This document shows, one piece after another, positions 7,612-15,152 of a stretch of 36,512 nucleotides of DNA. This DNA comes from Planktothrix serta PCC 8927. GTDB taxonomy: Bacteria > Cyanobacteriota > Cyanobacteriia > Cyanobacteriales > Microcoleaceae. Made by a program: the position numbers and the translations under genes. The stretch is taken from the NCBI RefSeq assembly GCF_900010725.2, contig NZ_LR734863.1:82960-119471 (forward strand), in the 5' to 3' direction. The notes beneath the pieces are model-generated. The model saw nothing but the letters and a program-made list of their open reading frames with translations, made no database searches and was not told where the DNA came from. Within the stretch, counting starts at the first letter, position 1, and every line of letters begins with the position of its first letter.

Positions 7612-8715
7612 ATGTCAGTATTGGCAGCGATCGCAGTTCTTGCAGTGTTAATTGTCGTTCATGAACTGGGACATTTTTTAGCCGCGCGTCTCCAAAATAT
7701 TCATGTTAATCGCTTTTCCATTGGCTTCGGCCCGATATTGTGGAAATATCAAGGCTCAGAAACGGAGTATGCTGTTCGAGGTCTGCCATTAGGAGGATAT
7801 GTAGGATTTCCCGATGAAGATCCTGATAGCACTATTCCTAAAGATGACCCGAATTTACTCAGTAATCGTCCCGTTTTAGATCGAGCAATTGTGATTAGTG
7901 CGGGAGTGATTGCCAATTTAATTTTTGCCTACTTTCTTTTAGTGGCTCAAATTGGGATTGTTGGGGTTCCTAGTTTTAATTATGAACCTGGGGTGAAAGT
8001 AGCAGAAGTAACTCAAAATGTGAGTTCTGCTGCTAACCGAGCCGGAATGGAATCGAAAGATATTATTTTGGCAGTGGATGGTAAGGAATTAGGGGCTTCT
8101 GAAACTGCAATTAAAACCTTAATTGAAGTGATTAAAACTAATCCGAATCAACCCTTATCCATGCAGCTTAAACGACAGGATCAAATTGTATCCGTTAAGG
8201 TAGTTCCTGAACTCGGAAATGATGGTAAAGGTCGGATTGGAGTACAATTAACTGCGAATGGAACCATTATCCGTAATCGAGCCGCCAACCCAATTCAGGC
8301 ATTTACCGAAGGAGCAACGGAATTTCAACGGATTATTAACTTAACCTTCGCCGGTTTTGGGCAACTGATTAGTCGATTTAGTGAAACTGCCGAACAGTTA
8401 TCGGGGCCGATTGGAATTGTCGCAATTGGCGCGGATATTGCCCGTTCTGATGCTAGAAATTTGTTTCAATTTGCGGCGTTAATTAGTATTAACTTAGCCT
8501 TCATTAATATTCTGCCCCTTCCGGCTTTAGATGGCGGTCAATTAGCCTTTTTATTAATTGAAGCTATTCGGGGTAAACCCTTACCGGATAAAGTTCAAGA
8601 AAGTGTGATGCAAACCGGGTTAATGCTGTTGTTAGGTTTAGGGGTTTTCTTGATTATTCGAGATACCGTTAATTTAACGGATTTAAGTTGGGTGCGATCG
8701 CTCTTTCAACAGTAA
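7612..8715 (+). CDS. rseP: RIP metalloprotease RseP (site-2 protease, M50)
   Basis: Intramembrane zinc protease that cleaves membrane-anchored regulators such as anti-sigma factors after a first cut. The 367-residue product has the HExxH zinc site HELGH at residues 17-21 in the first membrane helix. A PDZ domain (about 125-200) contains VSSAANRAGMESKDIILAVDG. The third zinc ligand motif NILPLPALDGG lies in a later membrane helix, and there is a final hydrophobic helix. All catalytic parts are present. The substrate is not evident from the neighbours. nth follows 9 nt downstream and rpsN after that, so the three could be one transcription unit. The ATG is followed by a HIP1 octamer. Confidence 0.94.
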   Translation: MSVLAAIAVLAVLIVVHELGHFLAARLQNIHVNRFSIGFGPILWKYQGSETEYAVRGLPLGGYVGFPDEDPDSTIPKDDPNLLSNRPVLDRAIVISAGVIANLIFAYFLLVAQIGIVGVPSFNYEPGVKVAEVTQNVSSAANRAGMESKDIILAVDGKELGASETAIKTLIEVIKTNPNQPLSMQLKRQDQIVSVKVVPELGNDGKGRIGVQLTANGTIIRNRAANPIQAFTEGATEFQRIINLTFAGFGQLISRFSETAEQLSGPIGIVAIGADIARSDARNLFQFAALISINLAFINILPLPALDGGQLAFLLIEAIRGKPLPDKVQESVMQTGLMLLLGLGVFLIIRDTVNLTDLSWVRSLFQQ

Positions 8716-8724
8716 ATAATTAAC

Positions 8725-9408
8725 ATGATCACTCAGAAAAATCGGGGTACAAAACAACGAGCTTTAGAGATTTTATTGCGACTCAAACGCCTGTATCCTG
8801 ATGCAACTTGCAGTTTGAATTATGAAACTCCGGTGCAATTATTAGTGGCAACAATTTTATCGGCCCAATGTACCGATGAACGAGTTAATCAAGTCACTCC
8901 CGCCCTATTTGCTCGCTTTCCTGATGCGGAAAGTTTAAGGAAAGCCGAGATTACAGAACTAGAAACCTTAGTGCGGTCAACGGGGTTCTATCGCAACAAA
9001 GCTCGCCATATTAAAGCCTCCTGTGAACTGCTGGCGGAAAAATATGGAGGACAACCGCCAAAGTTGATGGAGCAACTATTAGAACTCCCTGGCGTGGCCC
9101 GGAAAACCGCTAATGTGGTATTAGCTCATGGCTACGGCTTGAATATGGGGGTAACGGTGGATACCCATGTTAAACGCCTGAGTCAACGGCTAGGACTGAC
9201 AACCCACACTGACCCCATTCGCATTGAACGGGATTTGATGGCCCTAATTCCGCAAGCGGACTGGGAAAACTGGTCAATTCGCTTAATTTATCTGGGTCGC
9301 GCCGTCTGTACAGCCAGGAGTCCAGTGTGTTATAATTGTGAATTGTCTGATTTATGCCCATCTGCTCAAGGGGCAACCGTCCCCAGCGCAGAAAAATGTC
9401 TAAGCTAA
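8725..9408 (+). CDS. nth: endonuclease III (DNA glycosylase/AP lyase)
   Basis: Base-excision repair enzyme that removes oxidised pyrimidines and nicks the abasic strand. It is 227 residues, near the usual 210-230. The helix-hairpin-helix motif with the catalytic lysine is LPGVARKTANVVL, and the catalytic aspartate is in VDTHVKRLSQRLGL. The C-terminal 4Fe-4S loop has the standard C-x6-C-x2-C-x5-C spacing (CTARSPVCYNCELSDLC). A short extra tail (PSAQGATVPSAEKCLS) follows the cluster. The gene begins 9 nt after rseP and ends 37 nt before rpsN, so co-transcription is likely. Confidence 0.96.
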   Translation: MITQKNRGTKQRALEILLRLKRLYPDATCSLNYETPVQLLVATILSAQCTDERVNQVTPALFARFPDAESLRKAEITELETLVRSTGFYRNKARHIKASCELLAEKYGGQPPKLMEQLLELPGVARKTANVVLAHGYGLNMGVTVDTHVKRLSQRLGLTTHTDPIRIERDLMALIPQADWENWSIRLIYLGRAVCTARSPVCYNCELSDLCPSAQGATVPSAEKCLS

Positions 9409-9445
9409 AGCATAGATAATCATTTAAAAGGAGAACAGCCTTAAT

Positions 9446-9748
9446 ATGGCTAAAAAAAGCATGATTGAGCGCGATAAAAAGCGCAAAAAATTAGTCGCAA
9501 AATATGCTGAAAAACGCGCTGAACTAAAAGACCAGTTTGAGCAAGCAGGGTCTCAACTGGAAAAAATGGAAATTCACCGCAAAATTCAACAATTACCCCG
9601 TAATAGTTCTAAAACCCGGGTCAGAAACCGTTGCTGGTTAACCGGACGCCCCAGAGGCTATTATCGGGATTTTGGATTATCTCGCAACGTCATCCGGGAA
9701 ATGGCGCACCAAGGGTTATTACCGGGTGTTGTCAAGTCCAGTTGGTAA
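9446..9748 (+). CDS. rpsN: 30S ribosomal protein S14
   Basis: A 100-residue S14 of the long zinc-free type, with [20 protein letters not shown] at the start, the conserved [21 protein letters not shown] core and a final [10 protein letters not shown]. It binds 16S rRNA in the head of the small subunit. AAAAGGAG lies 12 nt before the ATG. As in other cyanobacteria it stands apart from the main ribosomal operon, here behind rseP and nth. Confidence 0.97.
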   Translation: MAKKSMIERDKKRKKLVAKYAEKRAELKDQFEQAGSQLEKMEIHRKIQQLPRNSSKTRVRNRCWLTGRPRGYYRDFGLSRNVIREMAHQGLLPGVVKSSW

Positions 9749-9798
9749 CAGATTGTTGCTATCCCTCATCTGTTGTAGGGGCGATGCGTGCTTTATTG

Positions 9799-9972
9799 GT
9801 GTCAACTTAACTCACGTTAGCCCTGAAATCAATTTCGGGCTGTAGAGACTAAGCATGGCTAGTCTCTACGTCATCTAAAGATGACTCAAAACTTCTCTTT
9901 CTTAACCCGTTTTAACGGGTTTGAGCTTTTAGCCCGAACTTTAGTTCAGGGCTTTTGGGGTTAAGTTGACAC
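9799..9972. mobile_element. 174-bp non-coding element with GTGTCAACTTAA ends and five hairpins
   Basis: Perfect 12-bp terminal inverted repeats: GTGTCAACTTAA at 9799-9810 and TTAAGTTGACAC at 9961-9972. Inside are five successive hairpins: AGCCCTGAAAT.../...ATTTCGGGCT, GTAGAGACTA.../TAGTCTCTAC, GTCATCT/AGATGAC, AACCCGTTTTAACGGGTT, and AGCCCGAAC.../GTTCAGGGCT. The flanks both read GCGTGC followed by TTTAT or ATTAT, possibly an imperfect target duplication, inside a larger TTGTAGGG...CCCTACAA palindrome. No protein is encoded. A second copy of the left terminus is at 36443. Confidence 0.8.
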
Positions 9973-9991
9973 GGATGTGCGTGCATTATCC

Positions 9992-10345
9992 CTACAAGGG
10001 TTTGTGGGTAAATTTTTCTCGTCCACAACAGCGTTCAATTCCTAAGCTATCTAATAATAAATCGCTGACCGCATTGGCGATCGCAAATCCCCCAAAAAAG
10101 CTTTTAGAAAAATCAAAAGATTCCATTTCTGTGACAATGGCAATTACTAACGAGCCGACATCATTTTCTCCTTCCAAGCGCTGACGAATATAAATTTGGG
10201 CGGCGCGTTGAGCAATGGTTTCATTCACTGCTTCTGGGATAAATTGTTCATCTAACCAGGTGTGCAGGGTTTGTTTTAACCATTCTCCTTCCTGTTCTAG
10301 ATTCTGACTTGGGGGTAAAGTAATTGCTGCGATCGGTTCATTCAT
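9992..10345 (-). CDS. conserved hypothetical cyanobacterial protein
   Basis: A 117-residue protein with no signal peptide or clear membrane helix. The middle part (EAVNETIAQRAAQIYIRQRLEGENDVGSLVIAIVTEM) looks helical and regular. The end is basic with two adjacent cysteines (ERCCGREKF). I know of no assigned function. The frame ends inside the border of the 174-bp element's surroundings, so the last residues (REKFTHKPL) may be encoded by repeat-derived sequence and could be non-native. The ATG at 10345 is the only good start. Heptamer-like repeats (GTTGACG) lie just upstream. Confidence 0.65.
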   Translation of the reverse strand: MNEPIAAITLPPSQNLEQEGEWLKQTLHTWLDEQFIPEAVNETIAQRAAQIYIRQRLEGENDVGSLVIAIVTEMESFDFSKSFFGGFAIANAVSDLLLDSLGIERCCGREKFTHKPL

Positions 10346-10402
10346 AAGCGGTTGGTTGTTGAGGTGTTGGCTGTTGACGGTTGACGGTAAAACCGAATTA
10401 TT

Positions 10403-10822
10403 CTAATCTTGAACTAGGGTAATAACGGGAGAGTCTTTTCCGGCGTATTCTTCTGATATTTTAGCTTTCACTAATTCGGCAAATAATCGATTAATTGAAG
10501 ACTCAATAGAATTAGCTTCTCGTTTAAAACAAACTTGAAAACTTTTGGCTTTATCATAAGTTTTCGTTGCTTTTTTATAAGTTTTTTGGGTCTTGGCTTC
10601 CACAAACACAGAAGGATTAGGGCGTTTATACCAATATAATTGATAAGAATAGGTGGAATCATTTCCTTTGAATTTAAGAATATCTTCCCCATGTCCGGGA
10701 ATACTGAGATAATAGAATTCTCCTCTTTGATACACTTGGAGATATCCCCAGGTTTTCTCAGTTTTGTTGAGCAGTTTAGTTAAGGTACTTTCCAAGATGA
10801 AGGATGAGTTAAGGTTTAGCAT
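10403..10822 (-). CDS. hypothetical protein, divergent from aat
   Basis: About 139 residues when started at the ATG at 10822 (MLNLNSSFILESTLTKLLNK). The frame stays open to a GTG at 10876 with another ATG at 10861, but those would run into the aat start region and add a hydrophobic segment (MILIKILTVIVSS). The body alternates beta-like segments (YLQVYQRGEFYYLSIPGHG and YSYQLYWYKRPNPSVFVEAKT), a lysine-rich helix, and an acidic end. It resembles no family I can name. The start is uncertain and the opposite-strand divergence leaves little room for a promoter if the longest form is used. Confidence 0.55.
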   Translation of the reverse strand: MLNLNSSFILESTLTKLLNKTEKTWGYLQVYQRGEFYYLSIPGHGEDILKFKGNDSTYSYQLYWYKRPNPSVFVEAKTQKTYKKATKTYDKAKSFQVCFKREANSIESSINRLFAELVKAKISEEYAGKDSPVITLVQD

Positions 10823-10878
10823 AGATGAGACAATAACCGTTAATATCTTAATTAAAATCATAGCAAAGTTTGTCACCT

Positions 10879-11469
10879 ATGCAATATGATGTTAGCGCGA
10901 TTATCCAAGGGTACGCACAAGGCTACTTTTTGATGGCAAATCATGGAGAAGATAGCTTAGGATGGTATTCTAGTCGAGAACGGGCACTGATTCCCCTTGA
11001 TGAACGATTTCGTTATCCAAGTTCTTTGCAACGGGTTTTGAATCAAAATCGGTTTACGGTTGAGATTAATCGAGATTTTAAGGCTGTTGTCGAAGGTTGT
11101 GCAAATCGGGAAGAAACCTGGATATCTTCGGAATTAAAAGGGATTTATCACGCCTTAAATCAAGCGGGATTTGCCTATAGTTTTGAAACTTGGAAGGGGG
11201 ATGAATTAGCGGGAGGAATCTTAGGAATTGTAATTGGTGGGGCTTTTATTGGGGAATCAATGTTTTTTAGAATTCCTGATGGTTCAAAAGTGGCAATGGT
11301 AAAATTAGTAGAGCGATTAATTGAAAAAAAATTTATTTTATTTGATGCTCAAATGGATAATCCCCATTTAGAACGATTTGGCTCTTATATTATTAGTAAT
11401 CGAGACTACAAAAAACTATTAAAAACAGCAATTATTCAACCCTGTTCTCTGATTAATAGCAGGGAATAG
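10879..11469 (+). CDS. aat: leucyl/phenylalanyl-tRNA--protein transferase
   Basis: Transfers Leu or Phe from aminoacyl-tRNA to proteins with basic N-termini, feeding the N-degron route to Clp proteases. The 196-residue product contains the family's core: WYSSRERALIPLD, FEVEINRDFKAVVEGCA-like sequence, the ETWISSEL segment, SFETWKGDELAGGILGIVIGGAFIGESMFF, and FDAQMDNPHLERFGS. The ATG at 10879 (MQYDVSAIIQGYAQGYF) is chosen over a TTG three codons upstream because known Aat proteins begin near the helix with this motif. Somewhat shorter than the E. coli enzyme, as usual in cyanobacteria. Confidence 0.94.
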   Translation: MQYDVSAIIQGYAQGYFLMANHGEDSLGWYSSRERALIPLDERFRYPSSLQRVLNQNRFTVEINRDFKAVVEGCANREETWISSELKGIYHALNQAGFAYSFETWKGDELAGGILGIVIGGAFIGESMFFRIPDGSKVAMVKLVERLIEKKFILFDAQMDNPHLERFGSYIISNRDYKKLLKTAIIQPCSLINSRE

Positions 11470-11510
11470 GGAATAGTAAGCAGTGAAATAGTTTCAGGAT
11501 GATGTCAATT

Positions 11511-11744
11511 TTACCAAGTGGGATCACTATAAAGATTAATCGTCATTTCTGCTTTTCCTGGGGGTATTGCAGAAATGCAAGCACAGATAAAATTATCTTC
11601 ATCTATCTCCACTTCACAAGCATGGCAAGACCCCATTAAACACCCCGTAGGAATGATTACACCTGCTCGTTTTGCCACGTCTAATAAAGCTTCTCCCGGC
11701 TGGGCTTCAACAGTAACTTTATCAGGTAAAAAATGGATTTTCAT
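11511..11744 (-). CDS. 2Fe-2S ferredoxin-like protein
   Basis: A 77-residue protein with a beta-grasp ferredoxin pattern. The start MKIHFLPDKVTVEAQPGEALLDVA is followed by the cluster loop GCLMGSCHACEV (C-x4-C-x2-C) and a fourth cysteine in FICACIS. It should carry one 2Fe-2S cluster and transfer electrons; its partner is not known. It is shorter than photosynthetic PetF (about 97 residues) and lacks most of the PetF sequence, so it is a divergent relative. It lies 36 nt after cobQ on the same strand with a heptamer repeat between, and could be read through from cobQ, which would fit a role in cobalamin metabolism only loosely. Confidence 0.85.
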   Translation of the reverse strand: MKIHFLPDKVTVEAQPGEALLDVAKRAGVIIPTGCLMGSCHACEVEIDEDNFICACISAIPPGKAEMTINLYSDPTW

Positions 11745-11747
11745 AAT

Positions 11748-11779
11748 AACGGTTGACGGTTGAGGGTTGACGGTTGACT
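11748..11779. repeat. heptamer tandem repeat (GTTGACG units)
   Basis: About four GGTTGAC/GGTTGAG units fill the gap between cobQ and the ferredoxin gene. Similar GTTGACG units occur at about 10365-10388. Confidence 0.75.
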
Positions 11780-11780
11780 G

Positions 11781-13244
11781 CTATAAAATCGATTTTAAAT
11801 CTAAATGAGCTTCTACAGTATCTGCTAATACATCTAATAAGATTTCTCGTTGTTCTCGATAGTTAGCAATACCAGTGGGTAAAGGATTTAAGCCTCTGGG
11901 TTTTCGCAGATGATTCAACCAAGTTCGTCTCCAAGGACTATTATCAAAAACACCATGTAAATAATGCCCCCAAATCGATTTTTGATGATTGACAAATCCC
12001 AAACTTGAATCATCAAATAAGGGAGAAACATCCTTAGCATCTAAAAGTTGCGTCCGTCCTTGGTGAATTTCATATCCTTCAACGGGTAAACCTTCCTGGG
12101 GATGATGGGAAGTTACTAACCGTTGGCGGGAGGTTTTTTGGCGAGAAATTACGGTTTTAATCGGTAATAATCCTAACCCTTCATAATCTCCCTGCTCTCC
12201 CTCTAAACCATAGGGGTCAGACACCATTTTCCCTAACATTTGATACCCGCCACAAATTCCCATAACTTGACCCCCCGCCGCCACATAATTTTGAATTTGA
12301 TTCGCCATTCCCGATTGTTTTAAGACTTGCAAATCGGATATAGTTGTTTTAGATCCCGGAAGAATCACCGCATCGGGATGTCCTAAAGATTCAGACGGAT
12401 TAACATACTTAATTGTTACCGTTGCTTCTGCATCCAGAGGATCAAAATCGGTAAAATTAGCAATACGAGGAAAACGGATAACTGCAATAGTTAATTCCGT
12501 TTGGGGGAAACTAGAAGGACGATCTAATAAACTTAAAGAATCTTCTGCGGGAAAGGGGTGATCAATCCAAGGAATAACGGCAACAACCGGAATTCCAGTA
12601 TACTCCTCTAACCATTTTATCCCAGAATCTAATAGCGATCGCTGTCCCCTAAACTTATTAATCACAATACCCCGAATTAATGCTCTTTCATCAGGGTCTA
12701 ACAATTGCAATGTTCCAACAACATGAGCAAAAGCACCGCCGCGATCAATATCAACCACTAATAAGGTTTTCGCATTCAAATATTTAGCCACCCGCATATT
12801 CGTTAAATCTCGATGTTTGAGATTAATTTCGGCGGGACTACCTGCTCCTTCACAGACTAAAATATCAAATTCTTGGGTTAAATATTCCAAACATTCAGTG
12901 ATAGTTTCCCAACCGACATCAAAATATTGTTCATAATAATCACTGGCTTTGACAACTCCCACAGGTCTGCCTTTTAAGATTACCTGAGAGGTCATATTCC
13001 CTTGGGGTTTTAATAGAATAGGATTCATAGAAACAGAAGGGGTAATTCCTGCCGCCCAAGCCTGCACTGCTTGAGCATAACCCATTTCTGCCCCAGAGGG
13101 AGAAACATAGGAATTCAGAGCCATATTTTGCCCTTTAAAAGGAGCAACTCGCACCCCCCGACGATGCAAAATTCGACAAATAGCCGTGACCAGCATCGAT
13201 TTTCCGGCGTGGGAGGTTGTTCCCACAATCATAATTGCTTTCAT
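11781..13244 (-). CDS. cobQ: cobyric acid synthase
   Basis: ATP- and glutamine-dependent amidation of four carboxyl groups of adenosylcobyrinic a,c-diamide (also called CbiP). The 487-residue product has an N-terminal dethiobiotin-synthetase-like P-loop domain (VGTTSHAGKSMLVTAICRIL, GQNMALNSYVSPSG, and VCEGAGSPAEINL). The C-terminal type I glutamine amidotransferase has its nucleophile in MGICGGYQMLG and the catalytic histidine in HYLHGVFDN. Length and order are normal. No other cob/cbi gene and no cobalamin riboswitch box is seen upstream. The ATG at 13244 begins MKAIMIVGTTS as in the family. Confidence 0.96.
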   Translation of the reverse strand: MKAIMIVGTTSHAGKSMLVTAICRILHRRGVRVAPFKGQNMALNSYVSPSGAEMGYAQAVQAWAAGITPSVSMNPILLKPQGNMTSQVILKGRPVGVVKASDYYEQYFDVGWETITECLEYLTQEFDILVCEGAGSPAEINLKHRDLTNMRVAKYLNAKTLLVVDIDRGGAFAHVVGTLQLLDPDERALIRGIVINKFRGQRSLLDSGIKWLEEYTGIPVVAVIPWIDHPFPAEDSLSLLDRPSSFPQTELTIAVIRFPRIANFTDFDPLDAEATVTIKYVNPSESLGHPDAVILPGSKTTISDLQVLKQSGMANQIQNYVAAGGQVMGICGGYQMLGKMVSDPYGLEGEQGDYEGLGLLPIKTVISRQKTSRQRLVTSHHPQEGLPVEGYEIHQGRTQLLDAKDVSPLFDDSSLGFVNHQKSIWGHYLHGVFDNSPWRRTWLNHLRKPRGLNPLPTGIANYREQREILLDVLADTVEAHLDLKSIL

Positions 13245-13354
13245 AATAAAAAAATGGGAAGTTTGGAAACCGCGTCTTTTCAGAGCGGGGTGTTGACAAT
13301 ATAACTTTAGGGGGAGAACAATATCTTAATCGTTGATGGTGAAATCTTTTTCCC

Positions 13355-13386
13355 CCTGTTGCCTGTTGCCTGTTGCCTGTTCCCTG
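13355..13386. repeat. heptamer tandem repeat (TTGCCTG units) upstream of upp
   Basis: Three TTGCCTG units followed by TTCCCTG, ending about 30 nt before the upp start and next to a TATAGT that could serve as its -10 box. Confidence 0.75.
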
Positions 13387-13416
13387 CTATAGTTGAGAAT
13401 TTCCAACGATTTTGTT

Positions 13417-14094
13417 ATGACTGCTCAACTGCGTATTTATGTCCCGCCCCATCCTCTGATTAAACAATGGTTAGGGGTTGCTCGTGATCAAAGAACTCCT
13501 TCAGTTTTATTTCGCACAGCGATGACGGAGTTAGGGCGCTGGTTAACTTATGAAGCCGCCAGAGACTGGCTACCGACTCTGGAGACAACCGTACAAACCC
13601 CCTTAACAGAATGTGCCGCAACGTTTGTTGATTCGGAAGTTCCCCTAGTGGTAATTCCAATTTTACGCGCGGGTTTAGCTTTAATGGAGGGAATTCAAAG
13701 CGTGGTGCCTGTGTCCTCGGTGTATCATCTGGGGATGGTACGCAATGAAGAAACATTAGCCGTTAGTTGCTATTTGAATCAGTTACCCACCCAATTTGAT
13801 CCGCAAACTAGGGTGATTATCAGTGAACCGATGTTAGCAACAGGGGGAACAATGATGGCAGTGATGGAAGAACTCACCCAACGCCATCTTGACCCTGCTT
13901 TGATTCGGATTATTTCGGTTGTGGCTGCACCCCCGGCGTTACAAAAATTAAGTCAAGCCTATCCCAGTTTGCAAGTATATACCGCTATTATTGATCCTGA
14001 AGTCAATGAACATGGCTTTATTGTACCGGGGTTGGGAGATGCAGGCGATCGCACCTTTGGGACTTTCGACCGTCTCCCCACCGAATCGAAGTAA
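13417..14094 (+). CDS. upp: uracil phosphoribosyltransferase
   Basis: Salvages uracil with PRPP to UMP. 225 residues from the ATG at 13417 (MTAQLRIYVPPHPLIKQWLG); an in-frame upstream ATG at position 13393-region would overlap the promoter-like TATAGT and is not used. Family motifs are present: VVIPILRAGLALMEG, the PRPP loop SEPMLATGGTMMAVMEEL, and the C-terminal uracil-binding YTAIIDPEVNEHGFIVPGLGDAGDR. The PRPP loop begins with E-P where I recall D-P for the family, a conservative change. It is divergent from cobQ across about 170 nt. Confidence 0.94.
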   Translation: MTAQLRIYVPPHPLIKQWLGVARDQRTPSVLFRTAMTELGRWLTYEAARDWLPTLETTVQTPLTECAATFVDSEVPLVVIPILRAGLALMEGIQSVVPVSSVYHLGMVRNEETLAVSCYLNQLPTQFDPQTRVIISEPMLATGGTMMAVMEELTQRHLDPALIRIISVVAAPPALQKLSQAYPSLQVYTAIIDPEVNEHGFIVPGLGDAGDRTFGTFDRLPTESK

Positions 14095-14125
14095 AATCAA
14101 GCTATTGTGACAAACTGGTTAAATT

Positions 14126-14422
14126 ATGGGTAATCGAGATGGCTTTGGCAGTGGCTTTTTCCTCGGTGCAACGCTAGGAGGTCTGGTTGGGGGGATATTG
14201 GGGGTGGTACTCGCCTCCCGAATTCCGAATTCCGAAAGCGGTGAACCCTTACCAGAGATACCGGGAAAACCGGGGAAGTCCGCTAAATTGACGGGGGAAA
14301 ATATCGAAACCGCCCGTTTGAGTTTGGAGGATAAAATTGCTCAACTCAATCAAGCCATTGATGATGTTCGTCAACAGTTAGGGAGTGTGAATGGGAATAG
14401 TAGCTCGGAAACTTACGATTAA
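14126..14422 (+). CDS. small single-helix membrane protein, YtxH-like
   Basis: A 98-residue protein with one glycine-rich membrane helix near the N-terminus (GFFLGATLGGLVGGILGVVL). A proline/lysine linker follows, then a C-terminal amphipathic helix (SLEDKIAQLNQAIDDVRQQLG) that looks coiled-coil forming. This is the layout of YtxH-type and related cyanobacterial proteins of unknown role. It starts 31 nt after upp and precedes ycf19 on the same strand. No catalytic residues are seen. Confidence 0.75.
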   Translation: MGNRDGFGSGFFLGATLGGLVGGILGVVLASRIPNSESGEPLPEIPGKPGKSAKLTGENIETARLSLEDKIAQLNQAIDDVRQQLGSVNGNSSSETYD

Positions 14423-14523
14423 TCGCTGCTGGCTTCCCGTTTAACTCCATCCCCGTTTCTCAAATGTGATACACTGGGGTTCATAACTTTATTTCAAATT
14501 AAGTCAAACATCAAGAAAATTTT

Positions 14524-14814
14524 ATGGCACTTCCTTTAGGTTTACTCGCTAATACCCTGGCACAGTTCCTGAACATTTATATGTTGATCCTATTTATTAG
14601 GATTTTATTAAGCTGGTTTCCCACAATTAACTGGTTTGATCCCCCCTTCTCAATTTTAAGCCAGTTAACTGATCCCTATCTCAACCTATTCCGTTCTTTT
14701 ATTCCGCCTTTGGGAGGAATAGATTTTTCAGCAATTATTGCTATTTTTGCTTTGCAATTTGGTTCTCAACTTTTGATTGCTTTATTGGGAAGTATGCAGC
14801 AAATGGCGTTTTAA
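14524..14814 (+). CDS. ycf19: YggT/Ycf19 family membrane protein
   Basis: A 96-residue protein with two membrane helices (NIYMLILFIRILLSWFP and FSAIIAIFALQFGSQLLIALL). The characteristic loop between them, LTDPYLNLFRSFIPPLGGIDFS, marks the YggT/Ycf19 family, found in bacteria and plastid genomes. Family members have been linked to thylakoid or cell-division-related membrane organisation, but the biochemical role is not settled. The ATG at 14524 gives the family's usual length. A four-unit hairpin array starts 15 nt after the stop. Confidence 0.9.
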   Translation: MALPLGLLANTLAQFLNIYMLILFIRILLSWFPTINWFDPPFSILSQLTDPYLNLFRSFIPPLGGIDFSAIIAIFALQFGSQLLIALLGSMQQMAF

Positions 14815-14828
14815 TTTCAACTCCAAAA

Positions 14829-15114
14829 GTAGTAAGCCCTTCAGGGCTTATTTCTTCCCAATTAAGTTAGGAGTCCTGAAGGACTCACTACGACTCAAAC
14901 GTAGTAAGCCCTTCAGGGCTTATTTCTTCCCAATTAAGTTAGGAGTCCTGAAGGACTCACTACGACTCAAACGTAGTAAGCCCTTCAGGGCTCATTTCTT
15001 CCCAATTAAGTTAGGAGTCCTGAAGGACTCACTACGACTCAAACGTAGTAAGCCCTTCAGGGCTTATTTCTTCCCAATTAAGTTAGGAGTTAGGAGTCCT
15101 GAAGGACTCACTAC
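14829..15114. repeat. four tandem 72-bp units, each with two hairpins
   Basis: Units begin with GTAGTAAGCCCTTCAGGGCT at 14829, 14901, 14973 and 15045, exactly 72 bp apart. Each holds AGCCC-TTCA-GGGCT, a TTCTTCCCAATTAAGTTAG spacer, then GAGTCC-TGAA-GGACTC and CACTAC, so the outer GTAGT/ACTAC also pair. Units are nearly identical; the last has a 7-bp duplication (TTAGGAG) and ends differently. The array fills the gap between convergent ycf19 and the ABC ATPase gene. The reading frame across it is a repeat translation and is not called. Confidence 0.93.
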
Positions 15115-15152
15115 ATAGTTCTGGCTTCTCACCAAAACAGGCAACCTTACCT

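Noticed and set aside
13245-13416. Cobalamin riboswitch upstream of cobQ
   Set aside because: No B12-box-like sequence or expected length; the spacer is mostly repeat and promoter-like sequence of upp.
14829-15114. CRISPR array
   Set aside because: Units are contiguous 72-bp repeats with identical rather than unique spacers, and no cas gene is present.
14777-15118. 113-codon frame over the 72-bp array
   Set aside because: 72 is a multiple of 3, so any open frame repeats; it starts inside ycf19 and has no independent support.
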